Assembly: GCA_011009095.1 (NCBI GenBank)
Contig: VTPC01091223.1
Span: 1 to 64,000 of the forward strand
DNA: 64,000 nucleotides
Direction of reading: 5' to 3'
DNA from: Ignelater luminosus
Taxonomy: Eukaryota; Arthropoda; Insecta; Coleoptera; Elateridae
Shown: one piece after another, positions 55,413 to 64,000 of the stretch
Numbering within the stretch: the stretch's first letter is position 1
Layout: each line of letters opens with the position of its first letter
Position numbers and translations under genes: made by a program
Notes under the pieces: model-generated
The model's input: the letters and a program-made list of their open reading frames with translations, nothing else
What the model was told of the DNA's origin: nothing
Database searches by the model: none

Positions 55413-57660
55413 TGACTTTTATTTGTCACAAATTTGGACATTTAACGGATGTTCGTTATTGAACTTAATATGTACGTTATTTGTACATGATCATCTAATT
55501 TGTAACCAACTTCACTGTTGTCAAATCAATTGTCGTAGCCGAAGTAGGCTTCGTAGTTCTAGATAACACAGTTTAAACAAAACACATGTTAATTTGAAGA
55601 ATGAATGTATTATTAATCTTTACCTTTGACGGTACTAATTAGTTGTTACAAAAATAAAGAAAAAAAATACATTAAAGTTATCGCATGGAATAATTTCAAA
55701 ATCAGTTCTTTTCTGTTTTTATTATTTAAAATTTTACAATGTGGGCTCGTCAGGCAAGTGATCCGTTTCGTAGCTTTTACCGTACTCCTATTCTGTATCT
55801 TCCAATTCAAAAAAAAAAAAACTAGCCATACTTGCCTGTTTTGCAATTTGTATTTATATTTTATTGCACTTTGAGATTAGCGTTCAATCGCAATTACACA
55901 ATAGTGTAATAAGACCGACGACTTCTTTCGTAGCAAAGGAAATGATTTTAACCAATTCAGCAAAATGTTGCTAAGAAATAATAAAAAATGAATTTTAGTT
56001 TTTAATAAAATTAAATAAAATAAGAAATGTTATAATAATATATAAAATACATAATGGACGTCCAAAAGCTTATGTGCAAAAACATTCGGATAAAGTACGA
56101 ACTAAAATAAGATGTCCGGTGGACGTCCGCTAACGGTCATCCGACTACGTCCGAACTAATCTCGAATGACAAATGGACGTCCGGTCTTTTGGAATTACTG
56201 TGAATTTATCTGATTTACTATGAAATTTGCCTAGGCCTTCCCTGTTATAATATGTAGTTTTATAATTTGTTATGCATTTATCAAATAGGATTGTATTCTA
56301 CAGACAATTAATTACTTAATCGCATGGGTGTACTTGGCCATAAGGGTTTATCCTCATGCCACTGCAGTAGTCAGGCACAAAAAATATAAATCAACTCCAA
56401 ATCTTAGAAACTTACTAACGAGAAAGTCAGTTGTGAAGTGCGAGATCTCACTCGAGATCGCGGTGTAAAAGTTGTCTTTATGTGGGGAACCATTTACTGC
56501 AAAACCCACATGATAAATACATATGTTATTAATTATTTTTGTCAGTATTATGATAATTATTGCCATGGTTCGGTTGGGATTTTTATATAGCTAAGGTGTC
56601 GCGTCAAGGGATGTGCCATACCCCAATGGCTATAAACGCCGATAGCGATATGGCACAATCCTACGGGCTTTTCACTTTAGCCCTATGGTTTTCAAGAATG
56701 TTGGGTATTGTCAGTTACGGCTGGCAATATGCAATCTTAGACTGCATGCTTCGCGAGATGGCGCTGTTTAAAGAGAATTGGGTGGTCTCAGACGGGAGAA
56801 TCAAAGTTGCTTGCCAAACTTCAAGGTCTTAGACATTTTATGCTAAAGGGTGAGAGTGTCACTAACAGAGCCTCCGAGACACCAGACTACCCAGAATGTT
56901 TAGCTGTATGTTGGTAAATGAAACTCCATCGGTGCAGATATTTGTGAGATCTGCCATGTAATAATAGATTGAATAAGGGTTAGCAATGAAGGTAGTCTAG
57001 ATAAACTCCTACAGCGTGCACATTCTTAAGCAAACGTATTAAAACTAACAGATTTAGGAATTCTAAAGATCTGGCAGCTATTACAACTAAGACAGTAAAC
57101 GGAAAAAGAACTGGGGTATTTAACGATCAGATAAAGTATTCAATCGCCTTGCTAATTTGAAGATAATTTTAACTGAATGTCCTAGATGTTGTTCAACTTT
57201 AAAGATATTATGTAAATTAAAAAATTAGAGCATGCTGCTTTCAAACAAGAAATCACCAATACGTCATGGAATTTCATTCGAAAATAAATTTACCTTTCCT
57301 CAATCATTTATTTGTTATAATATGTATATTTTATAGCAAAAAATTTACAATTCATTTAGCATCTCTTAAAATGTACATTATTTCTTTACAATAAGGTAAC
57401 TTGTGTTTTTTGAAAGCAAAATCAAACAAAAAAGGAAAATTTTGTCAGCTCAACTTACAAAAAGTAGTAGTAGTTATTATCAAATTAAACATTATATTTT
57501 CTAGTTACATATTATATTACTATTATTTAATATTAAGTAATATCTATAAATTACAAAAATATATTCTATTAAAGAAAATATCAAACAAACACAATATTTA
57601 CAAGAAGTAAAAACAGTCTTTCTTTCATTTAGATAAAATAAACATAACACTAAACGGCAA
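55413..57660. other. Spacer, nothing firmly recognised
   Basis: Between 56,050 and 56,190 there are repeated GGACGTCC and CGTCCG motifs in both orientations. A 90-codon frame at 56,560-56,832 has near-normal codon use but matches no family I know. The stretch 57,300-57,600 is very AT-rich. Confidence 0.4.
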
Positions 57661-60600
57661 TCATGAAATGGCACTTATAGTTTCATGGATCCAATCTACA
57701 TTCGATGTTATTTTATCATACATTCTTGGTCTACCCACTCCAGATTTTGGACACGCTATCCTCCAGTTGGAAACTCCCACTAAGGACCATCTTTTATTGT
57801 CTGGTAAGAGGCATAACATTGATGTTCCAGCAAATTCTTCTTCCTACATTGAAGATAATTTCAAAGTATTAGATTTAAATAAAAAACAAAATAAAAGATA
57901 CTAACATTACAATCATTTTGTCCATATACAGGTTCTGTACACAAACTATTAACTGTAGATATACTAATATTTTCACATTTCTCCATTAAAGATGTTTTTA
58001 TTTGCACCCTTTGAAGTTGCTCCCTATTTCTTGCCCATCCTAAAGTATTACATTGGGTCATATTGCTAGGTAAAATGCTACTTTTATCTATTGGCAAACA
58101 AACTGGTCTTATGAAATCATTCAAAACAACAGGTTCCTCTAGTTTAACCATCGCGATGGTACTACCTTCAACTGGCGATTTTACCATACCAACAATTCTT
58201 CTTTCTTGCTGCCACGGTGAAGAACTAGAAAGCCTGATAACACCAAATCTTGCTGTCCATTCTGCTTTTGGCTGGCCTTGAAAACACGAAGCGGTTGTAA
58301 CTAACCAATCGGATGAAACTAATGTCCCATCACAAACATGTACATCTTCTTTAAATAAAGCGACATGCCAAGGCCAATCGCCATGTTCTGCCATTTTGGA
58401 GAGTCCTTCCGTTCCTGATGAACCGTGCGTACTCTGTAGGCCACATTCTGTATACATCAAAAAAATAATATTAAAACTTCTTATACCTTACCAAGTCAAA
58501 CTAAAAAGAATAAAAAAACTAAATTAGATAGCCTGTACTAGAGATAATAGATAAAAATCCATAAATAGTGTTTACGCTCTTTTAAATTACTTTTGATAAC
58601 GTTAATCTCTACTATATTTGCAAATAAAGAAAAGAGTGGTAGCGACTATTATTCAAGAAAATATGATATGAAGAGCCAGATATTTTACATAGTATGCTTG
58701 GGACTATAATAATAATCGTTTAGACTTCCAAAGGATTTTCCTGATCTTCTTGTTAGAGTTAAAAAACATAACTTCTAGTAACGACAGCAAAAAAACCCAA
58801 ACAATATTAGTGTACTCCATCCTTGGAGGTAAATATTCAATTTTATCAACTTTTTCTATCCAACTTAAATATTGCAGAGTGAAACATTTGAGCTCGAATT
58901 AAAAATAACTTGTTGCAATGCATGCCATGATAAAATTAACTACTAAAAATGCTGTTAGCAAAATATCGCAGTCATCAGCAAGTACTCGTTTATCTGTAAA
59001 TTCGCTCAACGCGAATGCTCAGCTCACACGTTACACTCAAATATCCCGTTTCTTTATCTTGAATCTGAGCACAAGTATGACTTGGTATTTTTGAGTTAAA
59101 TTGTAACCATAAATAACCTAAAACAGGATTGAGTAGAGCTCAAGTCGAACTTGTCTCAAGCACTGATTATGAATACGGGATTGTTAGTGTTTAAGACGAA
59201 TACTAGGAAGGCCAGCTTTTAGGATATCAGGAATGTTGATGGAACAAAAAGGCAGCAAAGGTTATGTATAAATGTATCGAGCTAGAAAAAGGTTCTTCTT
59301 GATCTTTTTTCTTCTGTCACTCTTTCTGTGTAGTTTTTTTGTAGTTTTGGTGTAGCAGACGCATCAAAATGATTACTTTCATTCACTTCCCACACAACAA
59401 CCCTGTCCACATCTTTTCACTGTACCTTCCACCTAATGACTGTTTCCTCGACAACTCTATCAAGTTTGTTGCCTCCCTCCGGCAGGTCATAGCAATGAGA
59501 AGGGTCAACCGACTGTCTGTTCAGATTTCTACCTTTTCATCATTGACAATGTCACTTTTATCATCTACCTGGCAATCTCGATTATCGGCTGTATTGTCAT
59601 CAACCACACTTCTCAAGGATTCGGCATGTATTTATTACCGTTTTGACTACTTTCGTTTGGTGATCTATTTTACACTACTTTTAACTTTTTCTTCTTTAAA
59701 GCCACTTAAGACTATCCAGAACTTCAGCAAGAAGTGATCTGGAAAGCAGTCATGCCGCCATCACCTCAAACAAAACCCCAATCCCACCGAACATCTTCAA
59801 ACTCAGTCGAGACAAACGTAAGGTATATACGGAATTCATCCGAATCAGTGATTCGCTGGTGTGAACACAGTGGAATTGATAAAATAATCTTATCTGCTTG
59901 CATACGACCAGATTTTGGAAGGCGTATGAGTCAACCATTTGATGATGCTTGACAAACAAGCTTAAGAAATTTAAGAATCCCATCTTTTATACCATAATCG
60001 TAGACCTGCTGATCCCCAAATCATCATCATCGTCATCGGAAAAATTTCTAAAAAATCTAGAAAAAATACGATTTGCTATCAGTTTGATTTTCGCCCCAGC
60101 TGATCTACAAGCGATTTCTTTGTCCGCCGCAATTAACTTGAATTACAATGGCTGCTTCACGGCCACGTTTCTATCATAAGTCTAACACAAGGGGTTTCTT
60201 TATAAACTCCTAAAAGCCAAAATCCCATTTTCTTTTGCCCGGTTAATAAACAGTTTGCTATCTCAGATGCATTAGATCCTGTCTAAAGAGTACAACGTTC
60301 CTCAGGAAGCAATCCTCTTACCCTTCTTATTTAATCGCTACTAGCACAACGTCGGCGTCGTTGATGACTATTCGTTTATTCCAATTTTGATAGGTATCGT
60401 TCAATAGCTTCATCAGTGAGTTCGAGATCCTGGCTACCAAATTAGGGCAATTACACCTTTCTCCAAGTGTGGAGAATCAAACAAAATCTTCAAAGCACCT
60501 AGGTTCATTTCTAGACAAAGTCTTCCTGGAGGTTTAAAGCTCACGCCCTGAACTTCAGCCACCTAACTTGGTATCACCAACGCTTGCACGCTGAGAAAGA

Positions 60601-62131
60601 AAAATAAACTGATAAAATGCTCGCTCTGTATACTCATATTTTATTTATTTATCAAGTTTACTGGTAGTGGTCTGTTGGAAAAGCAAATTTCAGCTCACGT
60701 TTCGGAGGTAACGCCATCCTTCAATTGTCTCATTAGAAGATACAACAAAGCAACTAGGACTCTGTGCCGTTGTATTTCATTATTTTATTTCTAGACTCCT
60801 TCCCACCTTATAGGGTTCACGGCTCAGTTATTTGAGCTAGCTTGACTTTGCTGGCTTACGTTCTCGCAGCGAGCAGTCCCTCACTTAGGAAGGTAAGCGG
60901 TAACAACAAAACACTTAATAGGTCGTAAATATTATAATAACATTCAACAGTTTGTATATCTCTTTGATTTTCTGTCTAAAACTCTTATTGTCCATCTTCA
61001 GGAGAGTACCATTAGAAAAAGATAATGTAGCAAGGTTTTCTTTAAAAACACCTCTTGATTGAGTTATATTTTTCTTAAGTTTTCTCTTTTTCTAATACCT
61101 TTGAGAAGACTAAGGCTTTCGGGGACAGTTCTGAATTTGGGCAAGAGATTTTGTTTATGGTCAGAGTAAAATGCAAGAACAGAATTTCATTTTGTTATTT
61201 GTAGATAAAAGAGAAAGAAATAAACTTATTGTTAAACCAGACTGAAATAATTTTTCTGATTAAATTGCAGTCAAACCATTGAATAAAGAAGGAAACAAAA
61301 ACGAAAACAAAAATATTTCTACTAAAAGACTGTAATACTAGAAAATTAATTTTAAAAATGTGAGAGCTATCATCATTTTTAACAAACAAGAACTTCGTAA
61401 TTTTTTTTATTTTCAATCTCAAATATTAATACCCACCTAAATCCGAACAACTGACTTTTAAAACTTGTTTGGATGCACAAGGAGATCTAACAAAACTAAT
61501 CTCAGGCTCTGTAGGATTTTTCATTCGTACATACGGTATGTCATTCTCTTCATCCTTTTCCACTTGAACAGAAAGTACTCGTCTAAAATTATGATTTGCA
61601 TTTTTAAAAGGTGTCTGTATTTTTTGTATAAGCCCAATTACACTTACTGATACGATAATGTCTTGCACAAGGACGATGCGACCGTATGTAAAACTTCAGC
61701 CGTCCTATTCTCGGTAAGACTTTCATTTAGATTCTCCGTGCATAACTTTCCAACTTCGCCTTTTTCGTTAAATATCACAAACCCTTCAGAATGGTAACGT
61801 GGAAGGTGTGGTGTCACGATCTCTCCGGATGTTACATTTGCTACACTTGGAGCAAGTCTCACTGCAATAACAAAAAAGAAAGAATGAAGAATTAGAATAC
61901 AATCAAAATCAATTAAATACATACAGCAAGCACGTTCATCGCTTCCATCAGGACAATCGACAGTTCCATCGCAACGTTTTGTAGAATGTATACAAGCTCG
62001 GCCTATGCCACAATGAATGTGGTCACTGGGGCAGTAGGTACATGACTTTTCATCGGACACATCTTGGCAATCTACGACTCCATCACAAATACGAGGTGAG
62101 AGCGCACGCGATTGCATCTCCTGGACGCAGT
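57661..62131 (-). CDS. Corin-like LDLa-SRCR serine protease homolog, 3' part of gene
   Basis: Five minus-strand exons in the window: 61925-62131, 61648-61861, 61437-61582, 57906-58447 and 57661-57843 (stop TGA). Phases agree at each junction (about 430 aa). The first exon begins at an acceptor, so more exons lie right of the window. Order: end of one LDL-receptor class A module (ICDGVVDCQDVSDEKSC), one full LDLa (RCDGTVDCPDGSDERAC), an SRCR-like domain, then a trypsin-like domain starting ECGLQSTHG. This is the C-terminal architecture of corin, a type II membrane protease. The activation site lacks R-I-V-G-G (EGLSKMAEHGDWPWHVAL). All three triad positions are changed: the His in TAAHC-type motifs is Ser (VTTASCF), Asp is Thr (STIAMVKL), and the GDSGGP serine is Ala (EFAGTSML). 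It is therefore a non-catalytic serine protease homolog. The 3-kb intron before the protease domain holds a LINE remnant. Confidence 0.87.
58448..59368. other. Intron of the corin-like gene, 3' part
   Basis: AT-rich intron sequence without recognised repeats or frames. Confidence 0.4.
59369..60600 (+). mobile_element. Degraded LINE fragment in the corin-like gene
   Basis: It is opposite in strand to the gene. NNPVHIFSLYLPPND (59,389-59,432) resembles the Jockey/I endonuclease strand before the conserved GDFN motif. After many stops come IPFSFARLINSLLS-like RT thumb sequence near 60,220 and VPQEAILLPFLF near 60,298-60,333, matching the GVPQGSVLSPxLF block. Most of the element is unreadable. 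Confidence 0.6.
60601..61436. other. Intron of the corin-like gene, 5' part
   Basis: AT-rich. It contains a stretch (60,690-60,720, minus strand GGCGTTACCTCCGAAACG) of a kind that recurs in interspersed repeats, without further structure that I could establish. The splice donor GTGGGT is at 61,431-61,436. Confidence 0.4.
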
Positions 62132-63279
62132 CTGAAAAAAATACATCATTCGTTAGGTGCTTAACGGTACCTTTTTTCTTTTATTAGCTATAAATTATAA
62201 TCCACTTAGATTAGTATACATTCATTAAGATAAGACCCTGCAATTAAAGTTTAATTATATTTTGCTTACTTTATTGCTGTTGTAATTGGAGTAAACGGTA
62301 GTAACTACTTAATTAATAGCAGAATATTTGATAAATTATCACTCTAACCTAATTCTACTAATTTACTTGCAAATGAAAATAGCGTATTTGATAACTTATA
62401 TAATAATTATACCCTGCGCTTCACGTAACATGGAACAGAGGGTGAAAAATTTCTTTTATTTCATATTTTATGAATTCAGAAACAAGGCACGCCATTAAAA
62501 TAGCCTATAATTAGCAAGATATAATTATACTTCGATTGAGTAATTGTGCCATTATATAAATGTTGCTAAAACCCAATAAGTTTACATTTTAAAAGATCTC
62601 TTGGTTTTAAGTTTAATACTATGATGGATTTAATTAACAAAGTGGTAATTCTTCCCTCAATATATCACAATTGTCGGTGAATGCACAAACTACTGCAATT
62701 TCTTCAAATGTATGCCTTAAGATTAATCCTTCGTGCTTAAAACAAAACAATTAGCAATTTGTTTTTCATAAGCATTTTTAAAATGAATCTCAACATTAAA
62801 ACTGAGCAAGTGACTTTATTAAACATTCTATTTATAAGCTACACTTACCTATTTCACGCTACGCTATTTGATACTAAATAAAAGATGACCTGTCTGTGCA
62901 AATGATTCATCGATACAGTAACTCCAACTCAAAGAATAGAGAGAATTACGTTATAATAGCTTTAGATGTCTTAACAAGTAAAATCGAGAATATTCCTTAT
63001 AAGTCGTACATCATCCTGTTTTCTAATATATCCAATTGAGTTATCTACCCTACTAGGATCTTGCTAACGAGAGTTCCTTATCAAATTCAATGAAGAAATT
63101 CCGCTATCACATAATACTGAAATTTGTTGATGAAAACGTTGTCATGAACCAGTAGACCAAAGGAGCAACGTGGTCTATTGGATACCATGTACTAGAGCCT
63201 GTGATAAAATATACGTTGGTAAACATCTTTATGGTGCCTTCTACTTCTTTCTCCATTGTAAATGTGTGGTGTTGGTTAT
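62132..63279. other. Upstream intron of the corin-like gene
   Basis: Begins at the acceptor TTTTTTTCAG next to 62,131. No further LDLa or Frizzled-type exon was seen, so the 5' half of the gene is beyond the window. Otherwise AT-rich and featureless. Confidence 0.45.
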
Positions 63280-64000
63280 TTATCTTCTGGAGAATACAGT
63301 CAAACGGACCCCAATCCACAATTCCAAAACTTATCAAAAATCCAAATAATGTTACATCATACCGCCCTATAAGTTTATTACCCGTTGTTTCCAAACTACT
63401 CGAAAGGCTACTTCTACAACAAATCAACTACGGTTCCAATACCACAGATTGGATACCACCGCACCAATATGGCTTTTGAGAAAAACACTCCACCGTACAA
63501 CAAATTCTGGAGGAAAGAAAAATCTGCACATCTGTATTCCTGGATGTAAGTCAGGCCTTTAATAAGGTCTGGCACATAGAACTGTTATGCAGAGTCAAAT
63601 AATATCTTCCGTTAACCTGGTTCAACCTCCTAAAGTTATATTTGTGTGATAAAGAATTCAGAACTAGAGTAAATGAACACACCTCTGCTCCCTTCCCCAT
63701 TCAAGCTGGAGTTCCGCAAAGTAGCGTCATGGAACCCTCCTATAACTACTCTACATGGCAGACCTTCCAACAAACAACGAAACAACTACAGGTACATTTG
63801 AGGATGACACTGCTATACTTGCAAATCATGAAAATTCAGAAACAGCCATTACACTGCTCCAAAGATAACTAGCAGAAGTACAGACATGGTTGCAGAAATG
63901 GAAAATTAAAATTAATGAAACGAAATTTGTCTAAATAACAGTTACTAAAAGGAAAGACGAATACCTTCCAATGCACTTAAACACCATCCAAATACCACAA
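63280..64000 (+). mobile_element. Jockey LINE fragment running off the right edge
   Basis: RT blocks in broken frames: NPNNVTSYRPISLLPVVSKL (63,335-63,395), PHQYGF then KHSTVQQILE (63,462-63,515), VFLDVSQAFNKVWHIELL (63,535-63,590), AGVPQSSVMEP (63,705-63,735) and TGTFEDDTAILA near 63,790-63,825, followed by WLQKWKIKINETK. The catalytic F-x-D-D block is in a different frame from its neighbours, so the copy is dead. Confidence 0.85.

Noticed and set aside
54902-55441. A 179-codon Gly/Arg/Gln-rich minus-strand frame, and 148- and 116-codon + strand frames
   Set aside because: They exist only because the minisatellite units lack stop codons in several frames; overlapping frames on both strands have equal claim and there is no domain or promoter.
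56560-56832. 90-codon frame as a gene
   Set aside because: No recognised motif, no splice context and no neighbour that explains it.
60690-60745. A hammerhead-ribozyme-like core on the minus strand (CTAATGAG ... CCGAAACG)
   Set aside because: The core needs CUGAUGA and a stem II between GA and GAAA. Here G5 is A and the 25 bases between show no usable complementarity.
61426-61436. Reading the SRCR exon through to 61,426 and from 61,668
   Set aside because: A GTGGGT donor and GTAAGT/TTTTAG intron inside the frame restore the SRCR and protease sequence in phase.
1-64000. CRISPR arrays, bacterial operons, prophage or anti-phage systems
   Set aside because: Spliced genes, animal domain architectures and eukaryotic transposons throughout; no regularly spaced short repeats or Shine-Dalgarno organised genes.

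Overview
The window is AT-rich animal nuclear DNA. It has spliceosomal GT-AG introns, a metazoan-type fused CAD pyrimidine gene, a gene of the insect DUF1091 secreted family, and many degraded Jockey, RTE, Copia, Gypsy, mariner, hAT and Mutator-like remnants. An insect is the best reading. The mobile-element mix would suit a beetle, but the order cannot be fixed from this sequence alone.

Layout: 1-199 is the last exon of an unrecognised + strand gene entering from the left. 4.6-6.35 kb is a decayed LINE. 7.9-10.8 kb (+) is a Mab-21-domain gene, followed by a dead C2H2 zinc-finger copy. 12.1-20.5 kb (-) is a four-exon DUF1091-like secreted-protein gene with a clear TATA/initiator promoter; its 7.1-kb first intron holds a Jockey LINE, three terminal-inverted-repeat elements and a hAT remnant. 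21.3-38.7 kb (-) is the complete CAD gene: 11 exons whose phases all agree, 2,231 codons. Its introns carry a LINE on the gene strand, an RTE fragment, two families of degenerate tandem repeats and a GC-rich island. Exon 1 and the presumed promoter lie between two inverted copies of a repeat of 120-150 bp. 39.6-42 kb is a Mutator-like/YqaJ transposase relic split by a 1.05-kb element. 42.4-44.9 kb is a Copia relic carrying a 247-bp hairpin element with a clean 3-bp target duplication. 47.2-48.8 kb (-) is a five-exon PNPO-fold gene that has lost the substrate-binding residues of pyridoxine-phosphate oxidase. 49.2-55.4 kb is a mariner relic, a Gypsy element with a LINE nested in its reverse transcriptase, and a pyrimidine-rich minisatellite. 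57.7-62.1 kb (-) is the 3' part of a corin-like LDLa/SRCR/serine-protease gene in which all three triad residues are replaced; its 5' exons lie beyond the window. Another Jockey copy runs off the right edge.

The five host genes do not form an evident pathway. CAD starts de novo pyrimidine synthesis. The PNPO-like and corin-like proteins both look like relatives that lost catalysis. The exon models below were read by hand from splice consensus, reading phase and family similarity; no alignment or search was run. No clearly novel multi-gene system was found. The strongest leads are the two apparent pseudoenzymes, the inverted repeats around the CAD promoter, and a set of structurally defined mobile elements.
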